Source: Tetracentron sinense (taxonomy: Eukaryota > Streptophyta > Magnoliopsida > Trochodendrales > Trochodendraceae). Taken from it: a stretch of 64,000 nucleotides of DNA. The stretch's first letter is position 1, and every line of letters begins with the position of its first letter. Below the pieces are notes generated by a model, which saw only the letters and a program-made list of their open reading frames with translations, was not told where the DNA came from and made no database searches. A program made the translations under genes and the position numbers. The stretch covers positions 13,875,827 through 13,939,826 of the forward strand of contig CM026551.1 in assembly GCA_015143295.1 (NCBI GenBank), written 5' to 3'. Below are positions 54,390-64,000 of the stretch, in pieces.

Positions 54390-56046
54390 TCAATCCGTGA
54401 AAGAGGGGGAGGCATTGGAGTCCATTCTAAGTGAGAGTTGACAACCAAACCAAACACTTCTAGCGCAAGTGCATTCCAAAAAGAGGTGTTGGATCGACTC
54501 ATGGGCGTTCAAGCAAAGGGAGCATACGTCTTCTATCGGCACCTTCCTCTTAGACAGGTTGGATGACACAGCCACTGCGTTATGTGTTAATTTCTATAAG
54601 AAAATCAGAATCTTGGATGAAATGAGGATCTTCCAAAGTTTTTTCCATAAAGAGCTAGGATGGAGTTGGTTTGAAAAACTTGAAGAAGGCCGCGCCGCCT
54701 CGAGAACTTGATGAGCTATACGAGTTCCTGAATTTACCTTGAATAATCCCGACTTGGAGAAATGCCAGATAGCCTCATCCTCTCTAGTAAAATGATTTAG
54801 GGGAATCTTAAGATTTCCCAAACCAAATGAGGGGTCATCTTGTTGAGCAGTCGTTGTTCATCCCACTCTCTAATGTTTGGATTTATGAAGAAAGAAACTG
54901 GAAGATCTTCCTACAAAACGCCATGGTGGGAAATGGGATGGAATTGAGGTAAAGTGGGGACCAAGGTTCTGACCAATTTTTAACTAAAGCTCCCATATCA
55001 ACTTGCCAGCTTAAACCTTTGTTTGCTGATTGCACGACCTGTTTAAATGTTACGCTAAGCGCAGGAGGGTCTGGCTCCCGCAGAAGCTAGCAAAAAAGAG
55101 ACTCTGGGAAAATAGATGGATTTCATCTTACTTCCCCAAGAGGAATTTGGGTCTTTAATGAGATTCTACCCCAGCTTGGCAAGGAAGCTGAGATTGAAGG
55201 TTGGCATCTCCCGGAAGCCGAGCCCACCTCGATCTTTTGGTTGACATAATTTTTTCCATTTTAGCCAATGGATTTTGTTTCCTTCCCCATGGTTCCACTA
55301 GAAATTGCCTAAGGCTCCATTAACCTCCTGAAATCATTTAAGCGGCAACTTGAAGACCCTCATGGTGTAAGCCAGTAGAGCCTGGGCCATTGTTCGAATT
55401 AGAACTCCTCTTCCCGCTTGGGTAAGAAGGGAGCCCTTCCACCCTTGAATCTGACTAAAGATTATTTGTTTGATAGTCTCGAACACCTGCATCTTAGATT
55501 TTCCAAACTCCGTTGGCTGCCCCAAGTACTTAGAAGGAGGGGACATGTTTCCAATATGGAGAATGTGACCAATCATTCTTCGGAAATGCCAAGGAGTGTT
55601 GTAGCTGAAAGACATCCCTGATTTTTGAAAATTTATAATTTGGCCAGATGCTTGGCTATAAATATTCAAAATATGAACCAGTTGAGATTGTTCTTCCAGA
55701 TCAACTTTTAAGAGTATAAGGCCATCGTCGGCAAAGAGCAAGTGAGAAATAATCGGGGCCCGCTAAGTTAATCGGATGCCGGAGATCCGCTTGTCCAGAG
55801 CTGCCATTTGCAATATATTAGAAAGGGTCTCAGTACAAAAAAGAAATAAATAGGGGGGGAGGGGGTCCCCTTGACGAAGCCCTCAAGAGGGAATAATATA
55901 CCCCTTGGCATCCCCATTCAGGAGGACCGCATATGAAACAGTGGTAATACATTGCCGGATGAGATGAATCCAATGACTGGAGAAACCTATATGCGCCATG
56001 ACTGCAAAAAGAAAACTCCACTCGACTCGGTCATAGGCTCGGTTTA
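54390..56046 (-). pseudogene. LINE B ORF2, second half of reverse transcriptase and zf-RVT
   Basis: From the LTR C insertion downwards the minus strand reads YDRVEWSF-type sequence, then [59 protein letters not shown] with an intact FADD, KYLGQPTEFGKSKM and GRGVLIRTMAQALLAY. It then reaches the zf-RVT region, EDVCSLCLNAHESIQHLFLE and CTCARSVW, with its C.LC...E...HL...C spacing. Stops and shifts break it. Confidence 0.8.
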
Positions 56047-58142
56047 TGTAGAGTCCCAAATTTATTATTCTTAATACTTGTGAAGTTTATTAAATGCTAT
56101 GGAAATATGTGTTTAATTTTAATGTGTTTAAGCCTGCAAATTTAATGCTAAAAAGTGTTGATTTTAAAACTCAAATAAAACACACAATTTAAGTCGTTTT
56201 TGAGGTTTAATTGCATGAAAAGGGAGATAATAAAAAAGTAGCAAAATAGTTTTAAAAAAATAAACGGTGCCAGCGAACGATTGTCGCCGGTGGGCGATCG
56301 ATCGCCCAAAACGCCGTTCCGGCAGTGGTTTGCGAGATCTTGTGTGTTTTGAGTCCATAGGGCTCCAACTGTTATAAATACCCCCCTATACTCGTGGTTG
56401 AGGGTTTCTAAAGGTTTTTAAAACTTTCTAAACCTAAAAGAGAGTGAGAGAATGAGATTTTGAGAGATCCAAGAGGAATGATCAAAGGTTTTGCAAGGAA
56501 GAAGGGTAAAAAAACTTAAATCCATCCCGTTCGCAAGCGCGTGATCATAGGGAAGCGATCTGGAGAGGTAAATATAACTTTCGTACTATCAATATAGTGA
56601 TTTTGATATGAACATTGTGAAAGTAATAGATCTAAAGCAAGAACAATCAAGATTATGCATGATTAGGATGTTTCAATCATTTATGAAAAATATATATGAT
56701 GCTAGAAAATGTTTCAAATCATGATTTTCTCATGAAAAAATACATGTAATGATTTGATAGTGTTTTAAATTAGGATTCTCTTATGTAAAATATACCTGAT
56801 GTTTAGAGAGTATTTTAAGATGTTTCTATGATTTTTATTTCTCGTATCAACAAGAGAAAGAGAATTATCTTGTAGTGTGTGGATGATGGAGAATGAAGGA
56901 ATGAATGATGGTTGAAATTGATGAAACAATTATGAGTTTGCCTTGAAATTTTGATGTGTTATGAAACTAGGATTTGGTGAGATTAATTTTATTTAAATTA
57001 TCTATTGAAAATTAGGCATGATAGATATAGTTGTTTGTTATTTTATTATTGAAAACTTTATAGATCTATGTTCTATATTGAGTAATTTATGGAAAATTCT
57101 GCATGTTTAAATTTATGCATGATTTACAATCATCACTATTTCACCCACACTGATTCACAAAATTTAAATATGAATAAGTATGAGGATAAATAAGATGATA
57201 AGTATTATGCAAGTACACAAGGACACGAGCATGATGTATGATTGAGTTTTGCATTGATCGAGTACCCAAAAGCCTAAGATCAAGGCAAGACCAACCGTAT
57301 ACACCGGCGAATGTGTAGACAAGCCATATATACCGGATAATGTATAGACAAACCGTATACACCGGATAATGTGTAGACAAGCCGTTTGTACCGGATAATA
57401 TGTAAACCGTGTGGTACCTCGGAAAGTAGGATATATGTTAGTCTCTACCTAATATATGAGGTAGAGTTATATTAAGTTATTGCATTTTCATGTTGTTGGA
57501 TACATTCACGAATAAGAAAAATAAGTAAGATAAACAAGGGAAATAAGTACAAGTGATCATATGTAAGAATTGAAATTAAATTTTGTTTTCGCACTCTAAA
57601 TTGTTATATGTTTACATGTTATGTTGAATTTTAAATTATGTTTATATTAAATATTGTTAGATAAGATTTTATATATACGCTGGGTAACTTGTTACTCAGC
57701 CAATTACTGTTGTTATCGGCAGGTTCTAGATTTGACATATGTGTTCCAGGACCTGGGGAAGAGGAAGAGTACGAGGAGGAAGAGGAAGAACCAACAGGTG
57801 ATTACCCTGAGGGTGAATGGAATTTGGACCGTTGGCCATATACTGGAAATTAGATTACTAGTATTTTTATTCGAGTTTTAGATATTGTAATAGACTAATT
57901 TTAGATTTACAGTTAGTTTGAATTTGGCGATTGGGAATCATAGAGGATGATTCTAATTAATTTTGATGTTTTAGTATTTATTTCAGATATTAGACTTGAT
58001 CAGTATTTATTTGAAGAGAAAATTTTTTAGGTTATGTTTTAGAATTGCCTTAAATGCTTTATGACAGGAAGTTATGGAAGTTAATGATTAAGTCACGTGC
58101 CAAAGTCTCACATTAAGTTAGGTGAGATTTTGGGACGCGACA
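56047..58142 (+). mobile_element. Solo LTR (family of five), copy C, nested in LINE B reverse transcriptase
   Basis: It starts TGTAGAGTCCCAAATTTATT and ends GATTTTGGGACGCGACA, 2096 bp. It has a perfect 5-bp duplication GTTTA (56042-56046 and 58143-58147). It contains a TATA box (TTATAAATACC, about 56373), TTCGCAAGCGCGTGATCATA and a donor-like GAG|GTAAAT at 56567, a 29-bp tandem repeat, a stem-loop at 57679-57700, an acceptor-like TCGGCAG at 57722 and the acidic frame FDICVPGPGEEEEYEEE. Closest to copy A, with which it shares ATTGAGTTTTGCA and GATCAAGGCAAGA. Confidence 0.92.
57303..57415 (+). repeat. Tandem repeat, 29-bp unit, 4 copies, in solo LTR C
   Basis: Units start at 57303, 57332, 57361 and 57390 and carry ACCGGATAATGTGTAGACAA with small changes. 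Copy A has two shorter units, CACCGGTTAATGTGCTAAG and CACCAGATAATGTGCTAAA, at 36786 and 36811. Both arrays are followed by GTGGTACCT. Confidence 0.9.
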
Positions 58143-59825
58143 GTTTAGGTCCAACTTCACTGTCAGTCGTCTGTCGCTGCATGTGGATTTCTTTTTAAAT
58201 TGTGCCTAATCTCATGATCCATCAAGACATTATCAGTGATTTGGCAGTTGTGAATGAAGGCGAATTGGGCTGGATTTATGAGATTGTGGAGAATACCCTT
58301 GAACCGAGTTGTCATGACCTTGGCAATAACTTTATAGATGGCATTGCATAAGCTGATGGGTCGAAAGTGGCTCAAGATTTCCGAATTAGCAATTTTTGGG
58401 ATCAACACTATATGGGTAAAGTTTGTTTGTTTAAGAAGGTAACCATTGGTGAAGAAGTTCATAACAGCAAGAACAAGATCATTACCTATTGTATCCCAAT
58501 GCCTTTGGTAGAAACAACCCGACATACCGTCTGGTCCTGGCGCAAGGCCGAATGGTTTGTAACACCTCAGAAAAATCGGTTGGGTTTGACGGAGAATAAA
58601 GCTCAATAAAGTGCTTAAATAACGTGACTTTCAACTGCTAGTTTCCCATCAAGCCAAATCTCTCTATCATATTTTATAGCCAGAAGCCTGTTTCATTGGC
58701 ATCGTTGGATAAGAGTTGTGTAAAAAACCGAGTTTTTTTGTCCTCATATGCCAGCCACTCGATCTGAGATTTTTGACACCGGCCAAAAAATCTCCTCTTG
58801 GAGGTAAGCTCTATCCAAGGCACTAATGAGTCGTTGTTGCAAAATTTCAACACTATCAGAGTGATCCTTTGATTGAAGATCCCCTAACTGCTCATTGAGA
58901 TTAATGATGGTAGTATATGGATTTCCAAAAGAGTGTTTGTTCCAATAGGTCAACTCGTTTCTACAAAGACAAATATGTGTTGGCATAGTCTATACATTTC
59001 TGAACCGATCACGGGTTTGTTCCAAGCATTTTGGATAACTTCCTTACACCCATGGTGCAAATCCCACATAACTTCATAACGAAATACTTTCCTCCTTCCG
59101 CTGTTGATGAAATCAAAAATGAGAAGAATAAGGGAATGATTTTATCCTATTGTAGGGAGGACCTGGACGATGGCTTCCGGAAATAGTTTCATCCACGAGG
59201 GGTTAGCCAAGGCATGATCAAGACGCGTAACAATATAATTGTCACCTGTCCTCCAGTTAGACCAGGTGAGAGCAGGGCCTTTGAAACCTAGGTCGATCAA
59301 GTTGGCCTAAGACACCTTGTCCCGAAAAGATTTCATCTGGTATGGTTGGGCCAAGTTTCCTCCAACCTTTTCGTCATCCCTTAAAATATCGTTAAAATCA
59401 CCCAAACATAACCATGGGTTATTCTGTTGTTGACCCTACACTTCTAATTGATATCATGGCTCTATGCGACTTGGGGAGGCAGTTGGTCCATAAATAAACG
59501 AGACAACCCACTAGTGGTGCCGTTGGATCTGGGCTTCAATTCGGTGTTTGGATGTACTTTGAATTTGAACAGTAATAGAATTTTTCAAGAGAAGGGCCAG
59601 ACCACCCGAGAGACCCTCTAGTTCCACGGTAAACACGTTGTTCATATTGATACTTCTAGCCACTTTTGTACCTAATTTTTGGTTGTTTTTTTTTTTCTTT
59701 TCTGTTTCCATTAGAAAAACTACTTCAGGCCTAAAACAAAGGATATGATCCTTCAGAAGGTGAACTGTCGCGTGAACTGTCTGAGGTTGGCACAACCCAT
59801 GGCAGTTCCAAGCAAGGGCGATCAT
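58143..59825 (-). pseudogene. LINE B ORF2, endonuclease and first half of reverse transcriptase
   Basis: The ORF2 start at 59825 reads MIALAWNCHGLCQPQTVHA. It is followed by EVVFLMETE and GGLALLLKNSI. The remaining endonuclease is broken. The reverse transcriptase frame (58606-58163) has FGLAPGPDGMSGCFYQRHW, THIVLIPKIANSE, FRPISLCNAIYKVIAKVM and QFAFIHNCQITDNVLM, and meets the solo LTR just before the YDRVEW block. Confidence 0.8.
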
Positions 59826-60037
59826 GGCTCACGGGGTGGCTACTCCTTGCCAGACACTCTAATAGACTATCTTCCTGAGATTCTGCAAACTGGTGAAACT
59901 TGTAACCGGGATGTTTCAGGATCATTGAGTTTCAGATCTAGATGGCCAATGGTGGGGATGGAGAGACATGGCTTGTTTTGGTGTTCTGGATGGGGTGAGA
60001 AAAAGGTTTGAGTTGATTAACATGACGCGAAAGGGGC

Positions 60038-61030
60038 TCACAGGGCTTGTTGGTCTCGGATGGCCTTAATGTTTTGAGGGCCGATTTGGCCTTTTTGGTA
60101 TAGGATAGGAGACTTTGGGTTGGGGTTTCTTAATAGTGGGTCTCGGATAAGTGAAGGAGTTGGCTCTGGGCTTTTGGGTCGAAAAAAAGATTTTCTTGAA
60201 CGAGGGGATGGACTCCAAGAACCCTTGGGCTGGTGCCAAATGCGAGTACGACCCGATATGGCTGCATCTACAGTAAGGGTGATGTCCTTCGCAACAGACA
60301 AATCCTTACGGATCCGGGCCTCAACCACCTGAATAGGAATTGGAACATTCGGATTTGGATGAGTTAGCAACCTTTTTGACTCTATCAATTGGATAATCAG
60401 AGCATGTCGCAGATGTACGGGTGACAGCTATTGGAACGATTGTACGGTCTTCAGCTTCGTTTGTCCTGTCCGTCATTACCGACAAGTCTGAGACCTCCCA
60501 CTGCATGTTGCATGGATCCCGAACTGGAGAAGTTGGACTCGTTTGCTCTCTAACCATGTCTAGCATATGAAAGAGAGGCCAAGATTTGAAAATAAACTTT
60601 TCAGCACGGAGCCATGCCCCAAAGAGTTTTGCAATGAGACTCTCTCATGGTTGTTGATGTTCGGCTTTGGCTCACCATAGTGTTTGTCACTGTGACCGAT
60701 GAGACCACACACAAAACAGAAGGTGGGGAGCTTTTCATAAGCTATGGGGAAGATGGAGGGAGAGGAGGTTTTGCAGATTAATAATGATATAGGGTTTGAG
60801 ATGATGTTGGATGTTTACCAAGGTTGATGCTTGAGGACTCAGTTCATTTACGACTCACTGGTAAAACAGAATAAGATAAAACCTTGTGCCAAATCGATGA
60901 CGCTGGCCAGAAACTGTGAGTTCCATGCTCGAAGAGTGGTTTGCTTCGCCACTAAAATGTTGATAGGCCTATATGAGAGAAATTTGTCTATGATGCTGTG
61001 ATGATATTCGGTTTTACTTATCTCCATCAA
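60038..61030 (-). pseudogene. LINE B ORF1 with decayed zinc knuckle
   Basis: Near 60715 the minus strand reads CFVCGLIGHSDKHY, a CX2CX4HX4C zinc knuckle in which the last cysteine has become tyrosine. Upstream, frames near 60848-61030 keep YRPINILVAKQTTLRAWNSQ-like remnants. Downstream is a proline- and serine-rich basic tail (60388-60038). This is the normal order of plant L1 ORF1 proteins. Confidence 0.6.
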
Positions 61031-61283
61031 GGCTGGTTCTATGGTTAGGGGTTCATTTAAGGGATAAAGGTTAAGATTACAGACTCACTTAGGTAGAGAG
61101 TCAGAGTCTTCTGATGAGTGTAAACGATGGTTTAGAGACGACATACAGGAGAGAGAGAAAACTGAAACGGTCAAGGTTAGATAAGAGAAAATTGAGAGAA
61201 AGCAAAGAGAGAGAACATGTCTCACCTAAAACGGCCAGGAAAGAGCTTCACCAGGAAGCTTGAGTAGCATCTTTTCACGTGAC

Positions 61284-61581
61284 ATATCTCATTGGCCTAT
61301 ATTCTATATATTATGGTTTTTGTCACGTGTTAGTTAACATGACATCTACTCTTTAATTGGTCCAATAAGAATACATTATGTCATCCTTTTAATTATAATT
61401 ATTTCTTCATAATTAAGTGATAAGTTAAATGTTCACATCAACCTCTCACATTTTATTATTTAATTATTCTAATTATACTCTTTACTTACAACTAATTAAG
61501 TTTTAACATTTAAATTATTAAAAATGTGAAGTCTAAGGTCTCTTCTTTCTTCCATACTCATCCTTATTCTTTAATTGCAAT
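61284..61581. other. Intergenic AT-rich spacer
   Basis: No gene or repeat ends are visible between the LINE B duplication and the MULE-type MITE. Confidence 0.5.
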
Positions 61582-61590
61582 TTATTAAAT

Positions 61591-62270
61591 GGTGGTGTTA
61601 GGCGCACCCCAAAATTTTATGAGAACACCCTATTTTCTTTTCATTTTTTTTTGCTCTTCCAAATTTTTGCTGCACCCCAACAAGAGGAAATCCATTACAC
61701 ACTGGATTTAAGTTTTCTCACGGTAAAGAGTGATCAGGATTGCAACGTTTTTGGCAGATGCCCAACAATTACACTCGGGTATCACTCTTTGCATGACGTG
61801 TGGGAAGGCATTTAAGTGGGGAAGTGATAGCTTGCATTGCACATTTGGTTGGGTGATACATGAACACCTCCTAAGATTGCCACATGTCCTCTTTCGTGGT
61901 TAAGATTCACTCGTCCTTAGGATTTAATAATACGACTTTGGTTTTTAGAAATACTAAGTTTAGATTATTTAACCTTAGGGATGAGTGAATCTTAACCACA
62001 ATTAATGAGTGTCAAAGAGGACATGTGGTGAGCCTGGGAGGTGTGCGATACCACACAACGGATTGTGCAATGCATGCTATGACTGCTTCACTCATCGATT
62101 TTAGTCCAACTTAATAGGTAATGTCTACAATTTTGATTGGTGTGTAATTAAATTTTATAGTTTTTTTTTTTGAGGTGTACAAGTAATTTTGTTATTTTAA
62201 CAGTGTACAATGAGTAATTTTTACTACTGGAGTGCAATCATCAAAAAGTGGGGTACGCCTAACAACACCC
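61591..62270. mobile_element. Mutator-type MITE with nested palindrome
   Basis: The terminal inverted repeats are GGTGGTGTTAGGCGCACCCC and the complement of GGGTGTTGTTAGGCGTACCC. A perfect 9-bp duplication TTATTAAAT flanks them (61582-61590 and 62271-62279), the length used by Mutator-like transposases. The 680-bp interior contains a large palindrome (about 61846-62060) with arms carrying CACATGTCCTCTTT, GTGGTTAAGATTCACTC and their complements. No coding sequence. Confidence 0.88.
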
Positions 62271-62279
62271 TTATTAAAT

Positions 62280-64000
62280 TGTAATATCTATCATCCTCAC
62301 ATTTTCTAACTATTGGTCTACCTTCTCCCTAATCGCCTATAGATAGTAGATAAATTCACAAGACACTTAATTATCGAGCATGTAAGAGTTTGACATGTCT
62401 TATGCACTTCAGTTAGTATGGCTCACCAGATGTTTTTTCTAAATGTTGAAGCATCTATAGTGGAAATCTTAAGAGGTTTGTTTTCACGGTTGTTATTGGG
62501 AAGTTCTTGAGTTTGGGCGCAATATGGCATGAGTGCATTTTCAAGCACTATTTTGGGTAATTCGATGTTATTGATCTATCAGGTTCTAGTTATGACATTA
62601 TTTATCTTTACACTTACAGGTCTCTACATGGAGCTTTAGTTGGGTATTGGTGCATTTTAGGCACTATTTTGGATACTCTATTTTGCTCATGGAGCAATGA
62701 TCTGAAATAACATGAATTATTCTCATTGAAATTAATGAGATTCACGTTATCACCGATATTAAAAATAATAAAATAAAATTCAAAAAATTATTCTTGATAT
62801 TCGTCTGGTGTCAAATTGTCAAGTGGTTTCCTATAAAAGTCTTTCATCCCTAAGATCTTTCTTAAAATAATGGGCCACCCTTAATCTTTCATTATATATA
62901 TAGATTATATTGATTTACTTAGATTATAAGTAAATATATTAAATCTCTAATTAGTAAGTACTCTATTAGAAATTGAGTGTCTTGACATAGTATCTCTATC
63001 TAATTTTTATTTTGCATATTGTTATATTATGCAAACTAGTGATAGAGTTAAAGTTGGCCCCATTAGTAAAAAATTAATTAGATGGTTTTTCAAGTTAAAT
63101 AATAGGAAGATACTAATATTTTATCTTCTATGTAAACTTTTCTTTCTAATAATTATTTATTTAAATATAATTACTTAAATAACTTCTTTATTTATAAGAA
63201 ATATCATCATTTATAAAACCTTAAAGACACATTGAATTTTTAGATGAGATGAAATAATTTTTTTTTTTATAATAATGTAGAATTGCTTTCTAGAAGTTAT
63301 ATAATATAATAAGATAAAATTTTATATAATAGTAAAATTATGAATTTTTAAATGATTACATTGACTATTTCTTAATAGGATACATATAAAATATCTCACA
63401 AGATGATCAAACTATCATTATTTTTCTTCTATTTTATTTTTATTTGAATTATTTTTACTATCTATTTTTAATTTTCTAATCATACTGTCATGCTCATTTT
63501 TTGTTTATTCATTTTCTTTCACACCCCGTGCATTTGCACAGAGCTTTTGCCAGTAATAATATATGCTCGTTGGTCCCACGTGGCACCTCTCATAGCACAC
63601 TATTTGCTCTTCAACTTAACGACACATATCTGCTTACATGTTAGTTTCATTCAATTAAAATACACCACATCATCTACTTATTATTTATTTAATACTCATC
63701 AAATATATACTTAATGTTTATTAAAATGAGTATTAATTCTTTGCCTATAAACTTTTCTCAAGTTTTATTCATAATTAATATATTGTTTGCATACCAATAC
63801 GTTTAGTGGTGTCAATCCCAAAAGAAAAGAAAAAAAGTGCGTTTTCTCTCCCTAATTAATATATATATGTGATATATAACTAGCTCCCTCGTGCACTTCT
63901 CTTCTTCCACTTCGTCTCCTCCCACTTCAAGTGCTTTTGTCTCCTTTTTTAATTCCTCTCAAATGAGTGCAAAAGGTATTGTCGGCAATCCAAAGTAAAA
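62280..64000. other. AT-rich intergenic region with a possible Helitron end
   Basis: Mostly featureless AT-rich DNA. Near 63526-63552 the sequence CCCGTGCATTTGCACAGAG, then CTTTTGCCAGT, looks like a plant Helitron 3' end (short GTGCA/TGCAC hairpin, then a CTRR-like end), though it ends CCAGT and not CTAGT. From about 63860, TATATATGTGATATATAAC is followed by a CT-rich stretch and an ATG at 63964, which might be the 5' end of a gene beyond the window. Both are weak. Confidence 0.35.

Larger units (their letters stand above)
51279..61275 (-). mobile_element. L1-type LINE B with RNase H, split by two solo LTRs
   Basis: It is bounded by an 8-bp direct repeat CACGTGAC (51271-51278 and 61276-61283). 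The poly(A) lies next to the left copy (poly-T 51279-51288). Removing the two nested LTRs and one copy of each duplication leaves about 5.6 kb, a full-length plant L1. Order on the minus strand: ORF1 with a zinc knuckle (about 61000-60040), endonuclease (59825-58990), reverse transcriptase (58986-55330), zf-RVT (54821-54390) and RNase H (about 54080-53986, continued 51677-51450). Many stops are present. Confidence 0.85.

Noticed and set aside
53027..57415. CRISPR-like regular repeats
   Set aside because: The units are contiguous tandem repeats without unique spacers, inside plant LTRs.
63964..64000. Start of a new gene at the right edge
   Set aside because: The ATG is followed by only ten codons before TAA unless a GGTATTG donor is used. 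Too little sequence remains to judge.

Overview
The window is nuclear DNA of a flowering plant. It is AT-rich, its one host gene has conserved exons split by GT-AG introns, and almost everything else is plant transposable elements. The very long, transposon-filled introns recall early-diverging eudicots or magnoliids, but the species cannot be fixed by eye.

The only clear host gene is on the minus strand. It is the large subunit of the nuclear cap-binding complex (CBP80, also called ABH1 or NCBP1). Ten coding exons, about 328 codons, run from the ATG at 44384 down to 2240. The remaining exons lie beyond the left edge. The reading frame is open through all ten exons and every junction has GT-AG sites. 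The exons total 983 bp but are spread over 42 kb, because introns 2, 5, 6, 7, 8 and 9 are 3 to 13 kb long and filled with transposons.

Layout from left to right. Positions 1-2239 are intron 10. Intron 9 (2311-5815) holds an inverted pair of retrotransposon LTR/leader copies and a SINE. Intron 8 (6016-10979) holds two RTE LINE tails and an internally deleted L1-type LINE that keeps an RNase H domain. Intron 7 (11047-24184) holds a hAT-type MITE, an L1 3' fragment, a near full-length but mutated L1 LINE and a hAT-like remnant. Intron 6 (24317-27399) holds RTE tails and a SINE-like repeat. Intron 5 (27577-38901) holds a Tourist-like MITE and a complete but dead Ty1/copia element, itself split by two solo LTRs. 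Intron 4 holds a G-quadruplex-type repeat. Intron 2 holds a second copia fragment. From about 44.8 kb rightwards is intergenic DNA: two minus-strand L1 LINEs, one split by one solo LTR and the other by two, then MITEs and AT-rich sequence.

The most unusual feature is a family of five solo LTRs (1.9-2.3 kb, ending near GGGGCGYGACA). All point the same way and all interrupt older elements. Three have perfect 5-bp target-site duplications. Three carry splice-donor-like and acceptor-like sites, a small stem-loop and a short acidic peptide frame conserved after DNA divergence. Each has tandem or degenerate repeats in a comparable internal position.
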